From positions 100,281,001 through 100,345,000 of the forward strand of contig CM032233.1 of assembly GCA_019009955.1 (NCBI GenBank): a stretch of DNA of 64,000 nucleotides, given 5' to 3'. The notes beneath the pieces were generated by a model. That model had not been told where the DNA came from. It did not search any database and saw only the letters and a list, made by a program, of their open reading frames with translations. Both the position numbers and the translations under genes were made by a program. Shown here piece after piece: positions 24,690 to 37,055 of this stretch (position 1 is its first letter; each line of letters begins with the position of its first letter). This DNA is from Riptortus pedestris. Lineage: Eukaryota; Arthropoda; Insecta; Hemiptera; Alydidae.

Positions 24690-27600
24690 TACAGTCACAG
24701 GAAAACTGCTAAATTAAGCAATGGCCACCTGAAATATTCTGAGGAAGGAAACATTTTGGAGGGCTGTTATTTACGAGGGCCATAAGTACCTTCATAAATT
24801 GGATATACAGATTTTTAAAATAAAGTCCAATCTGAAATTTAGGTTCAAAAGAGTTGAATCCATTGTCTCAATTCAATTACTTTTTTTTTCTTCAAATGGA
24901 GTCGAAATTGATATAAAAAAAAAAAAAAATAAGAAAAAATAAGAGTGTAAGCAGGCAAGCATTTTCCATAAATATATATTCAGAAAGGATTTGTCTGAAA
25001 CATCAGCTTCGACCAGACAGCCAACAGGAACAATTAAATCAAGAGTATAATCCAATAGCACCAAATTTTAACCTTAACATCACTATGAAGCGATGATCTA
25101 GGGGTGGCAAAACTTGTGGTTAAGGGTCAAAAAATGGTAAAAGGATAATTGCTAGATTAAGTACCTTCTTATTGGATATATAAAAATGGGTGACTACTTT
25201 GGTAGATCAGTGATGACAGAACCCCCTCCCTTTAATTATGAGTGTGTTTAGCCATTATGAGTATGAGCATATTTTATATTAATTGTCTCCATAGTGAGAA
25301 ATATTGATGGTAACTATCTTTAAGAATAAAACAAACTTATAATTATATAAATATACATTGATTTCACGGACTGGCTAATACAAATTGTGTAAACAATTCT
25401 TGTTTTTATGATTTTATTTTTTGCAGTTGTCTTTAATTAGGTAATGGTATAAGCTTTAAGAAAATAGAGTTTTTGACCACACACACACCAACAAATAAAT
25501 AGATTTCAATGGGACCCATTTTTGTTGTTTGTCTCCAGGGTAGAAAGAAATATTTCATATAACCGTTCCATTAAGATAAATCTACTAAAAGTAGGCAAAA
25601 TCTCTCCCACTTTTTGCACAAGGGTCTTAAAATAAAATAGACGGGGAATTAAATAGTACAAGGTCTCAAGACCTTCGTAAGTTAAGCTGACATGCTTCCT
25701 TAATTATATAAAAAATGGGTCAAAGTTTAATAACAAATATGTTTTGCCACAATTAAGACAAAAATATAAGAAATTAATTATTAAAAACTGTAATTTTATT
25801 ATGTTTTACCTACTGTAAGGTGGGGGATAAACTAAGAATACTATTGACTGCATTATTGCATATATATAATAACAAATCGAGTCCTTCCAGTTGACTGCGC
25901 AGTGCTCATCCTAGTTAAAAGCGTAGAAGCAGACAATCATCCAGCCATTATAGATGGAATCGTTAGAATTCTTCTGATACTAGTAATAGTCTAAAGGGTA
26001 TATGTGTCTGACTGACTACCTTTCGAGGTGTCCAACAACTGTGAATCTATTAGAATTCGTCCACAGTCAAGCTGACCGCTGTTAAACTTATCACTGATAC
26101 AATGAGTCCGGTTAGGTTAGTCAACTGAAGACATTGTTCTTCTTGGTTAACGGTTGTTTTACATGGAGGTGATCACTCTTTACATAAAGCACTGATCAGG
26201 AATCCCCTTGGAGGTGAATGAAGGTCTCCAAGGTCTACAATGCCAACCAAAAAAAAAAAAAAAAAAACCCAAAAAAACTATTAATAGTAGTCAGGTAAAC
26301 TGGATCCAGATTTGAAAATAAATGTAGGTGAACCTTTTTATTGACAAATGATAGATAAACAATGTATTTGTTGTCACCAAGAAATGGGATCAAATCTCAG
26401 CTTTATCTTACACGACGATCTTGGCCAACACTTGACATCACTCCTTTCTCAATGGAACTCAATGTATTATTTAATATCAGTAACACATGCTATAGGTCCC
26501 TTGTGGACTGTAAATATCAGAGACTGAGTATTCTGGGAAAGAATTCTTCTTTTAGGACCGTCAAACGTTTAGGACAGTTATGGGAGAACTTGGGCAGAAC
26601 CAAGTTTTTATGTTGGATTTCCGAACGTTGATTTGAGCTGATGTTCTCCATGTATTTAGTACTGTGTCTTTTTTAATGGAATTTTTGTTAACAAAAATCT
26701 GGTGTGGATACCACATGCCATCCTTGTACTTCTATTAAATAAAATAAAAAAATTAAAAATGACATGTAATATCTCCATTCCAATGCATAGGGTCAAAAAG
26801 TGTAGTAGAACATAAGTTATAGATCTTTCTATGATAAACAAAAATGGCACTGTACAGAAGCACCTAAATCAATATCGTTTTTTATTTTTCATCTCATCTT
26901 TTGAGTACTAGTCTAGCCATATAAGTTATCCTGGATAGGGGGTTATAGTCTGGATAGGCCCGTAAACTGCATCTAAAAACTTCTTTAAGTACAGGATGAA
27001 ACATAGTTCTCCTTACATATATGGCGAGACACAACACACAGTTCATAGACAATAGGTTTGTCAGCAATATTGAAGCCATGAAGTAGGGCATGTCGGAATC
27101 ATAATAACTGTTTTGTCAGGGAAAAGCCATCATAGCTTAATTTGCCTTAAATTTTAACGAGACAATCGATTTTAAATCATTGAGACACATTATACATTAA
27201 CATTTTAATGTTTTCATATTTTAGAAAACCTATACCTATTTCTCTGACGTTCCTTAATTATTAGTTAGCTTTACGCCGGACATCCAAACTCTACTGGATA
27301 CTGTGGAGTTTTACTGATTTATGTATTGCTATCACCAGTAGGCCTTGCTAACTTTCGTCAACAAGATGTTTTTAGTCTAAATTTAACATCAGGACTATAT
27401 CCATTGGACACAACAGTCAAATCACTATTAGTACTATTATCAGTACACAGGCTGTTGATTAGAGACACAAACAAAGCATAATACACCGTTTTTAACAGAG
27501 AAACAAATTAAGCTCGATTATATACATAGTTCACAGGATATCAGAGGGATATATTTTAAATTTTTTTATTTTTGAGAAAATAAGGAAAATATGTTTTCGT

Positions 27601-28060
27601 TTCTCAAACATTTCTTACTATTTCTTATTTTGTTTCGCCCAAAATTGTCTATATTAGGTATTTTTAACAATATTTGAAGTACATATTCTATTAATTGGGT
27701 TGCCTCAACAATACGTTCTTAGGTCAAAGATCTATCAATTTCTTAACCATTACTTAGAACCTTCACTTTTTTTTCACTAATGTATTTTATTAATACAATA
27801 TTAACAGCATTTTCAACTTATATCTAGATATATCCAAATAAAATAATTTAAATAAATAATTTTAGTGCATGGCCCAATCTATGAATAAGTAATTACTTTT
27901 TTCTCAATCAATTATGTATCACGAGCTAGGCTTGTTCACTCTTAAGTGAAAAGGTGGGTTTATTAATTAGTTCTATAGTAAGATTACAACTTCTAAATTA
28001 GTTGCTTAAACCGAGTTCCGTTTGCTACTTGTAAGAATTATTTATGTATTTTTTTATTTA
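24690..28060 (+). other. Intron sequence without assignable features
   Basis: Mixed AT-rich sequence of somewhat higher complexity at 25850-26640, where an 89-codon plus-strand frame occurs without splice-site support. It may be an old repeat. A weak family-B-like piece lies near 25500-25560. Confidence 0.4.
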
Positions 28061-28064
28061 TTAG

Positions 28065-28091
28065 CTGTCCAAGATGCAAAATTTTACAAAG
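28065..28091 (+). CDS. Candidate micro-exon of gene 1 (9 codons)
   Basis: A gtatttttttatttattag acceptor is followed by 27 nt and a gtatggct donor. In the gene's phase (1 to 1) the peptide is AVQDAKFYK, fully open and hydrophilic like its neighbours. It would insert between the exons at 21564 and 34758 without shifting frame. Its short size makes chance occurrence likely, but acceptor quality, phase symmetry and composition agree. Confidence 0.4.
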
Positions 28092-29302
28092 GTATGGCTT
28101 GCTATTTTTTGTTTGTATGTTGTTTTTGTTTCACTCACTCTGTACTAGAAGGCTGACATGAGTCAAAATGACTCCAAATATCTTTTATTACTGTAACTGA
28201 CATTCAATAAATCTTTTGAGATTAATTTTATTTAATTACCAGGGGATAATAATTTAACTAATAAAAATTCTCAGTAGTGGCTAAATAATGAGTAATTTTG
28301 ACTCGTGATTTATGTATTCATGTTCTTCAATAAAAATTGCATGCTTTAATTTTTTCTTTTTTTGGGTTAAACTTCATTTATATATTTTTATACAATTTGT
28401 TTTGGGAATATTTTACATTTATATACATTGTACAATTGTAATTTATTCCATAATATTCTTTTTGAACTTATTTCAAAAATTACTGTAATCATTTGTATCC
28501 TTTTTTCCCCATAAAGCAAAAATATGTATAATTGAGCCCTCATAGAATACCGAAAATCAATTTATATTTTGCACAAGTCATATTGTCAAACAGCATTCAT
28601 TATAGCCCTCCTGCCATTTGTGAGATTGATGAGTTTCAGTAGAATAATGATGATTATAAGTATGAGTGGGTGATGTTCGTCAATACATTCTCAGGCTTAT
28701 GTTTATGGCGTTGTATCATATTCTAATAATTAGCCCTCCCCTATAAGCATTGACACTAACCACACAAACATAATTGCTGTATCGCACATGACCCCTTTCA
28801 TTATAATTGCGATTTTTGAGCTATAAGAAAAACTGTACGGAATATTAACATCTAGGCACATTTATAGAAAATTAAGGTAATGAAATTATAGAACACATAC
28901 ACACGTATTATATATACTAAATCATGAATAGCTATGGCATGTGGATCATTAAAAGTCATTTATATCAGAATTTTGCTATTTATTCCAATCAGTAAAAACA
29001 TAAAATAAAGTCCATGTGTAAATTAAGAAGATTTCTAATATTCTTGTGTGGCACACTTGTGATCTTATATCACCACACATTCTCAATTTCCATTTAAAAT
29101 TGATCAAATAAATATTTTCAATACAAGAACGTAAATCTTAATTCATGACGTCATCACACAACGAATTTGCAATTATCTCACGTAATAAAGGTCTCTTGAA
29201 AACAATATTTGGTATTTAAGCTTAGAATAAAGTGGTTCATAATATAACAACTAGTAGAATAGAGGAAATCTACATATAACAACATTTATAGGTACTTGAA
29301 TT

Positions 29303-29690
29303 TTCAATAAGATTAGTTCTATACAATTTTTTGATCCCGCCAATAATTACGGAGATATTTCAAATTTCCGAAATGCCAACCCCTCTAAACCCTCTCCCTC
29401 CAGTCTGATTTCAACCTTTAATGAACTTCATCTTTAGTTTTGCATAAAACATTTAAATATCAAGTTTTGTAACGATCTAACAAAAATTGTGACTGCTAGA
29501 GCATTTTGAATGGACCTCATTTTTGTCATCTCCTGGGTAGGATGACCAATGGGCATTTGAAGAATGGTTGCAGAAAATGAAAGTTTGAAACCATATCCTA
29601 AGTTAAGAACATTATTATAAACATTGGGTGACATCCAGGTCAAGTAGGGGATGAGTGACCTAAAGAGGTGAATCAATCAATCTTTGATCC
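29303..29690 (+). repeat. Repeat family B, near-complete copy
   Basis: Begins aataagattagttctatac and runs through tttttgatcccg, a C-rich block with ctctaaaccctctccctcca, a gatttcaacctttaatgaac block, and the right-hand part with ttgaatggacctcatttttg and gggtaggatg. The same order occurs at 49790-50160 and, inverted, at 59940-60285. No ORF is recognisable, so it is non-autonomous. Confidence 0.85.
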
Positions 29691-30628
29691 ATCTTGGCAC
29701 TTGCCACATTTGATTTGTTAGGCAGTCAAAGCCTTCATCACGAATGTCTGGAAGGGTAACTAGAGCCCTGTGGGCTGTAAGGTGAGGTAAGGGATCGGTT
29801 TCAACTCATAAATTTATGGAATTGTGTTAAGTAGATATTAATCAGTATAATTTTTACTTCTTGATTTCATGATTATCCATTAAATTCTATGAAGGACCAT
29901 TATATGATGGTTTAATGTATTCTTTTTTTTTCATGATGAAAAAAAAACTCGGTGCTGTTCATCAATCCCTTGAGTGATTCCAATATGCCCAAATAAAGGG
30001 TTCATGATGCTTCAGTGTTACATAAATAACCCAAATAAAAAGTCCTTCACTGTTTTGAGAGAAAAACCATTGAAATAAAATATAAGAAAAAAAAAAAAAC
30101 GGTTTCATAAAAATGAAAACCAATTTATACTGTATATAACCAAGCCGTGAATGCAAAATAATTTGTTTCTGTAATCGTTGAATAATGGTAACATTGCTAA
30201 ACTGAAATGAGTGAAGAAAGTGAAACATTTTGCAATAGAGTGAAGAAAGTGAATTGCCTTCTTAATTAGTAATAAGTATAAATTAAAAAATAATTTGAAG
30301 TTGGAAATTAAATGCTTTTAAATGTTTCTGAACATTGTAAGAATTTATTTTAACAAAATAAATTGAAATGTGAATGAATTATTGGTGGAAATAATCAATA
30401 TATTTTAAAATTTAAATATAATAATAATTACCTTCCTTGTTTATAACTTGTACTTGTTTATAACCACTACTTCACAATCATCACTAGTAGTTTTATAACT
30501 GCTTATAACCTTTCACAACCATGCTTATAACCTACCAACAACATACCATAATCTTCACAACATCCTAATTTTGTTCATATTCTGGTTAAATCTGATCATG
30601 TATTACACGATTACAGAAAAAATTTAAT

Positions 30629-30750
30629 ATTACACTCATGACAAAAGTAGAATTTACAACTCTCGTGAAATTACCACACTCGCTTCGCTCGTGTGGGTAA
30701 ACGTTTCACTCGAGTTGTAAAATGATCTACTTTCGTCACTTGTATAATAA
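30629..30750. mobile_element. Hairpin MITE
   Basis: Nearly the whole 120 bp folds back on itself. Left arm blocks acaaaagtag, tttacaactctcgtgaaa and ttaccacactcg pair with right arm cgtgtgggtaa, tttcactcgagttgtaaa and ctactttcgt, around a tiny cttcg loop. Arm identity is high apart from small gaps. This fold-back form with short AT-rich flanks is typical of small MITEs. Confidence 0.75.
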
Positions 30751-30862
30751 ATAACTATTATAGTTGTGTATGTATTTTGCTACTATAATGCAATCCTCAA
30801 GAGATGAAACAGTTTGCCAAAACTATTATCAATTATTCAGTAATACATAAATCAATGTTCTA

Positions 30863-30874
30863 GACACACACGCG

Positions 30875-30925
<51 letters not shown>

Positions 30926-31020
30926 ACATATAAACACATATTATTTTAAACAGACCTAATTTTCATCATTTACTGGTAGACATTTTATGAATGATTAGTA
31001 GGTCTCCAGACTCAAGATTG
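30863..31020 (+). repeat. (CA)n with right half of family B
   Basis: A (CG/CA)n run at 30863-30926 is followed by acagacctaattttcatcat and a tactggtaga block, a diverged right half of family B. This is a further case of a CA microsatellite in the position expected from the family layout. Confidence 0.6.
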
Positions 31021-31382
31021 TTGAGGGAATGTATGTCTCTTTACTTATACTTTTCTGGCCATTTTTTCCCTTAACTCAACCTTTATCATGTAACTCTGTT
31101 CTGAGAGGATAATTATCTCATAAATTTGGTGAGGAACAGAAGTTGTATTGCCTTCAAGAGCAATGGTTGGGATAATGTGGGGAAAAGGATTAAGCCTATT
31201 CTCTATACCACTTATACAGAAGAAACCAAAATATTTCACAGACTATCATAAAAGTGAGCAAAACTAATATCGACCAAACGATTAATTTATTCATATGAAC
31301 AACTGGAGGGACATAATGTCGAGCTTGAAACCGAGGCTATAATGATGGTGTCAGCAAATGATTGGACTTATATTTTTTACAG

Positions 31383-31514
31383 GATTAAACGAAGAGACTT
31401 CACGAGAAAGCAGAATGAAAGTTGATCAAAAGATGAAAATTTGTGGGTTACCTCTAGGTCTCAGCATAACCCGACTCCCAGGAGAAAGACTTTGTTCTAT
31501 GGAGGTGGCTCCAA
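31383..31514 (+). CDS. Candidate cassette exon of gene 1 (44 codons)
   Basis: A strong ttatattttttacag acceptor is followed by an open frame in the gene's phase. It starts GLNEETSRESRMKVDQKMK, a strikingly exon-like hydrophilic stretch. A gtgggtctag donor after 31514 would give a 132-nt symmetric phase-1 exon that fits between the exons at 21564 and 34758. The same frame stays open to a TGA at 31535 and, past it, to 31795. So the block could instead be a decayed coding insertion whose first part only happens to follow an acceptor. Base composition is clearly richer in G+C than the surrounding intron. Confidence 0.35.
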
Positions 31515-31798
31515 GTGGGTCTAGCCTGCAGGAGTGATGTGTCTGTTCAGCTGTAGTTAGTGCTATTGATGCTAGTGACCAGTTTTCAGCTGAGGATGTT
31601 ATTGAGGCGGTTATCTGTGAAATGAAACTTGTGGCCATAAGCTGGTTTATGGCAAATTTGAGGAAGAAGGGAAAGGATAGAATTGAAATCCATATGACTT
31701 TTTGTAAAGCACTAAAAGGGGGTGCTGAAAATACATTGTTGAAGGACTCTGCACTCAGGGCTACCCCCTGCCACAAGTCATTTCCCAAGAGGGCTTGA
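31515..31798 (+). pseudogene. Unidentified coding-like block with one internal TGA
   Basis: Continuing in the frame of the candidate exon, one TGA (31535-31537) is followed by 86 open codons to a double TGA at 31796. The peptide includes SAIDASDQFSAEDVIEAVIC, SWFMANLRKKGKDRIEIHM and LLKDSALRATPCHKSFPKR. Composition looks like real protein: helix-forming, charged, and with two Cys-containing patches. The antisense strand is also open with an ATG across most of it, but its translation is more hydrophobic and Ser-rich. I do not recognise the family. It may be a captured gene fragment or an old transposon ORF, with the TGA as a decay mutation. Confidence 0.4.
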
Positions 31799-31829
31799 TG
31801 ATGTGTAAAAATCATCCCAAATTTCGAAC

Positions 31830-31925
31830 TAACCTCATTTTCATTGTTTATTTGGTAGGGTGGATGGGCATATAGAAATATTTTTGAAAAGTCGTCTTAC
31901 ATCCTTAATAGCTAATTTTCTATAA
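31830..31925 (+). repeat. Family B, right-end piece
   Basis: Reads aacctcattttcattgttta, then tggtagggtggatgggca and a tagctaatttt end, matching the right part of the full family B copies. It directly abuts the coding-like block. Confidence 0.6.
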
Positions 31926-32185
31926 AAGGCATCTGCTAAAAGGAAATGCCCCTTCTTTTGTATTGCAGTGTGCCATGATGTTTTACAAACACTTGTATTT
32001 TCGAGCAGGAAATTTCCTCAAATGTACATTGATTTTCCATGAAGTCTTCCATATGCCTTACTCCCTGCCACGAGACCATCAAATACTCAATGTGAGAATC
32101 ACTTTGAACAATATTTAAATTAACAAGGTGAAAATCTTAAAGAATAAATGGGAATAATTACTTCTTTCAATAATTACTTATCTTC

Positions 32186-32253
<68 letters not shown>

Positions 32254-33312
32254 CATGTTAAGATGTCTTCACAATGTTAAAAAATATATATATTTAAGAA
32301 AATGAACATTATTTTAATGCCTTATTGAACATTTATAAGGGGATCAGGCTATATTTTGTTTTATATCTTCTAATCAAAATGACAGTTTGCCGATTAGATA
32401 AATTTTATAAATAATTACGAGTAGTTAAATATTAATCTATGAACAATTCATTCATTGATTTATATTTACTCCAGTAATTGCAAAACTCTGGTTCGTAAAG
32501 TCTAGTCAAGCTTAGGCTGGCTTGAAATCGGTCTCCATGGTAGAACCTTAACAATTTTTGAAAGAAATATTTAATTTCCAAGGTGGCTATTACTTAATTT
32601 CCATTTCTGTAATATAGGTTGTGACACAGGTTAGGTAACATTAGACATAACAGCTTCTTTTTCCACTGTCATTATGACTATAATGTTGCTATGGAGATAT
32701 TTCATTTTTATACAATTACCAATATAAATAAAACTAGGTGAGTATTTGATTGGGTAAAAATTGTATGATGTATTCCTGTGATTACATTACACTGTTTATG
32801 CTTTCTTTATTTATGTTTATTTTAGTTAGTCAGTGAGTCCCATTAAGTAAACAAATAAGATAATTAGTTTTTCAAAGTTTTGTTCAAATATTATTTTTCA
32901 AGATAGGCAGTAGTTTCATTTATTTTCAACAGATATGGGAAAATAGGGGCATTTTTGGAAATTTCTTGAGACTAAAATAACTTTATTGTAACTGAAGGGT
33001 TAATTTTCTTGAGCGTATTTATTTTTGGGGTGTTATAGGACAGTTTTTAGTGTTTAATTTGTGTAGTTGTTGAAACGTAGAATTATTCTCATTGGTCCTG
33101 TTTCACCTTTGTGGGAGTGATTGAGTATTATGCCATAAAGACTATTTACAAAAATTAGAGCTGTATTTTTCTGAAAACTGAAGTCCTATTCTCAAATCGA
33201 TGCCAAAACTCATTTTCCCAAAATGTTTATTTATTTATTTTTTTCCATAGAAATTACTTTGTATTGATATGATTACGAAAGTAAACAATAAAAATACACT
33301 GGTGATATACTG

Positions 33313-33364
<52 letters not shown>

Positions 33365-34757
33365 TTTCTCAATATTTATAAGATCACACTTTAAAATTAT
33401 TGGATTTACACAATAAATTATAGGAAATTGTTTTGAGTATCATAGGTCTAATAGGTAATATATGCAATGAAAATATTTAATGATTCTCTCTGCTTGCTCT
33501 GCCTTATTTGATAGGTGCTTAAAAAAAAAAAAAAAAAAAAAAAAAATAAGGATTACAAAGGGATGTTAATTTTTCCATACACTGTGAATAGTCTCTTTGC
33601 TCATCTTCTATCTATGTTGTTACTAATTTTTAGTTATTGAACTGTCTTTTGTATTAGATAAACAGGATGAAAAGTAATTTTAGACAACATCCGAATAATG
33701 CAAAATTTTCTGAAGGTATTTTTTGAAGAATTTGCCTAACCAAAAATAGGAAAACATTAAACCAGAAATAGGAGGAAACATTAAATTGAACCCTTAAATT
33801 AGGTTCCTTAATTTTTAGATAAAGGATTCATACTATAGTAATTATGTTTATTAATTGTTAGCTCTGCAAGCTTCTCACCGCTTTGAGCACCTCTTCAGGA
33901 GCTATACATCAGTCATTTCAAAACGTTTGCATACTTGTAGTTCATAACATGGTACAAAAGGAACCTGTAGTCCTAATAATGAATAAACACATTTGTTAAT
34001 GAATGAGTTTTATAATTTAATCATTTGCATTCTCACCATCATTGGTTTAGTTACGTGTCAATAAAATATTTAATCTTAGTATAGTTTCTTTGGCCAGTGT
34101 GAAATCTTTAGCTAGTGGTAGCTTATTAATTTGTCTCTAGCAAAATGAGCCCAGAAAGTGTTAGTAATGCTACTTTAATATACCTGTAGAATATTAAACT
34201 GTTTTCATATCCGTCCTCTACATTAATAGCAAAAAATAGTTAAGGGCAGTGGACAAACTTTAGTCTGTATGATTTCTATTTCAGTTAAATGTTTTTTTAC
34301 TCATGTATTGAATATTTTTTTAGCTCTAAATGTTGAAAATACCACTTTTAAGAATATGAAGTATACATTTTCAAAATAATCTTACCTGTTGATGCGTGAA
34401 GATGGTTTGATTAAATATTTTTGTAATTATTAAAATAATAATGACGCATTAAATGTGGCAAAACATTTAAGTTACTATATTATTTGTAGTTTTTAATCTA
34501 TGCCCGTAATTTTTGATTAAAGTGATACATATACAGGTTTTAATAACTTCTGCCACTGAAAATTCCAAAAACAGTGAAATAATGAGAGTATTATTGTATT
34601 TTCAATTTGCTTTCTGTTTTGTGTTACATTATTATACATGAATTAAAAAGAAATCAGGTTCTATTGGATTTATATTTTTTATTGAAGATTTGATTTTGTT
34701 CATGAATATAAGACTCAATTTCATATTACTTGAATTTAAAAAATGTACTCATTTTAG
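31926..34757 (+). other. Intron sequence without assignable features
   Basis: AT-rich, with (AT)n at 32189-32250, (TA)n at 33316-33362 and poly(A) at 33521-33546. Nothing else is supported. Confidence 0.6.
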
Positions 34758-34865
34758 GCGAGGGACTGTGCAGACCACATAGTGAAAGCAAGATGCGTTC
34801 AGAGTCCGTAGAAGCTCCACCTCCTCCGCCACAATCAGCTCCACCTGCGTTAACTGATGACACAG
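34758..34865 (+). CDS. Internal exon of plus-strand gene 1 (36 codons)
   Basis: The acceptor is actcattttag. The best donor is gttcta after ...gatgacacag, which is weak but gives the required phase 1 exit. The 108 nt encode GEGLCRPHSESKMRSESVEA followed by a proline-rich run, PPPPPQSAPPALTDDT. Poly-proline of this kind often binds SH3, WW or EVH1 domains or profilin; that is family knowledge, not shown here. The splice into the last exon gives a continuous acidic-to-basic junction. Confidence 0.75.
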
Positions 34866-36343
34866 GTTCTACTCAATGTATTATTATTTATATTTTATTT
34901 TAAACACTAGATATTAATAAGTCAAAACTTTCTCGATATATAAAATAACAATAGAAAGGCACATAACTATAACATTTTATAGGAAATTTGAGATGTAATT
35001 TATTATAAATAATTGCTTGTATTGCAGAACAAAGTCTCTTAATATACAAGATCTCGAATATATTTTGAATTAAATCATACATCTGGAGTTGATTAAAACA
35101 GTTCTTCATGCCACCCAGCCTCATTTCTACTGCTTTGCTTTTTAAATTCAGTTAGTGATAATGCAGAATCATCACTTTGTATCCTAAATATCAAAATTTA
35201 GGAACCGAATGCCCACTAGCCACCGTCTCTCCTACTTTTTCGAAATTGCAACTGTTTGTTTATTCAAAATAATAAAGGATGATTCTATGTAATAATTTAC
35301 TTAATAGCATTCCTTCTTTCACATACTTTATGTAATATTTGATTGCATATAAACTATGATTCTATTTTATAATTTATTTAACAGACTTCCTTCTTCAACT
35401 CAATATCCTGCATGCATATTTGATGGGAAAAAATGTCTTTACTTAAGGTAAAAAAAAGAAAATAAAATATATTTTTATTCTATTCAATGGCCTCTTTCAA
35501 ACGATACCCCACATTGTCAAATCAGTGTGTCGAGGCCCTAAATAATGGGTAATCGATGGCTATACCTGGCAACTGTTTTCAATGCAATGCCATTATTTTG
35601 AAGTCCATCAAATCTGATACAGAGTAGTTGCTAGGATATCTCTAGTATTTATATAGTCAAAGTTTGGCTAGTAGTTGCATACATTTTGTCTAGGGAAGTT
35701 TGTTTGAGTATAGGGTCAGTGAAGGTAATAAAGTTCTCTTTCACAGGTTAACTTGGGGTTACCATTATTTATTTTTTAATTATCTTCTTAATGGACAGAA
35801 GGACTCCTTCTACCTGATAACAGGCAGGCAAAAGGCAAGGGCAAGAATATAGGTCCATTTGATAATTGATAAAAATAATTAACATAATACATATAAATAA
35901 AAAATAAAAGATACCTAATGGAAAACAATGGAGGAGTACGTTGACTCAAGAATAAATCCATGAAATCTAAGTGAATGGTTAGCATACCTGTACAAATATG
36001 CTATGACATATTTATAGAGGTGATTTTTCATTTTCAAACTCACATTTAAGGGGAAAGTTAGATGCCATGGTGAAATGATACTTAAACTTGTTTAAACTTA
36101 CTCTTTTTCGGGTCAGTGAGTTACAGCTCACATCAAAATTTCCAAAATATATTTTTTATTGTTCTTGGAATATAAAGGAAAAATATTTCCATTAATGTAA
36201 GCTTTCTTGTTCACTCATTAGTTTAAAGCAATTATTCTATTTTAAGAAATAATGTAATGAGTTTTTCATATTCCACTTGATGTACTCTGAAAACTATACA
36301 ACATTGAAGAATTCTGTCATATCACATAGTTGGTTGGTTCCAA

Positions 36344-37055
36344 CAGTGTATATAATACTAATGGCATACCTGTCAGTAGATACAGTCATTACTGACTGAT
36401 CATCAAGTACACATGGCTAGCGCTTTAGGTGTGATGACACCATCCTCAAGCCTGTCATTAGTTGCTCTGGGTAGTCCTTTAAAATGTCCTGTACTTATGT
36501 AGTCCTTTAGTCAGCTGTAAGTTATCTTCATTTGGGGAAGTTTATTTATCTTGTAAGTTTGTTGTTTTAATATATATAGCCAAAAATAAAACAATATTAG
36601 AAATAAATAATAATATTAAATAAAAGAAAGTATGTTGTAATTGTAGCTGTAGTATTACAGGTTTTGATTATATGCTCTAAATCCTATTAAAAGCTTTATT
36701 CCTATTATTAAGATTTTTGATGTAATACATGCGTTTAAGAGTAAGGTTTTTAATATTTATTCTAACAATTCTTTGAACTATGCAATGCTGGCTAAATAAC
36801 ATGCAAACAGAAATCCCAGAGCCAAACCAACATTGATAGGGGCAGGTAATCCATACAGACATGTAAACAACAATGTTACAAGATAAACAACCTCCCCCAA
36901 ATGAAGATAACTTACAGCTGACTAAAGGACTACATAGATACAGGACATTTCAAGGGTCTACCCATTAAACAAACCACAGGCTTGAGAATTGTGCCATCAA
37001 ACCGAAAGTGCTTGTCACCCCATGCGTACAGACAGGTATGACAAGTATTGGGGAC
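36344..37055. repeat. Inverted pair of Penelope-like terminal fragments
   Basis: The left arm (about 36344-36555) and right arm (about 36880-37055) are inverted copies. They share ctcaagcctg, aaatgtcctgta and a tagtcctttagtcagctgta block, then gttatcttcatttggggaag. The left arm also holds the hairpin motif ctgtcagtagatacag near 36370, found again at 51180-51230, 62390-62440 and, inverted, at 61070-61100 in the Penelope-like insertion. That ties both arms to this family. The centre (36634-36784) is a separate repeat also present at 41438-41588. Confidence 0.75.
36634..36784 (+). repeat. 150-bp direct repeat, copy 1
   Basis: More than 90% identical to 41438-41588; both contain attacaggttttgattatat and aaaagctttattcctattat. 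It sits between the inverted Penelope-like fragments. Confidence 0.9.

Larger units (their letters stand above)
21753..34757 (+). other. Longest intron of gene 1 (13 kb), rich in mobile elements
   Basis: Contains a tandem-repeat element (22274-22850), a Tigger/pogo relic (22867-23491), family C (23770-24680), a hairpin MITE (30629-30750), family B pieces (29303-29690, 30943-31020, 31830-31925), two exon candidates (28065-28091, 31383-31514), and (CA)n, (TA)n and poly(A) tracts. The blocks 24690-28060 and 31930-34750 hold nothing that I can name. Confidence 0.6.

Noticed and set aside
26362..26631. 89-codon plus-strand frame
   Set aside because: No acceptor or donor at useful positions, no recognised domain and no ATG context; probably an old repeat.
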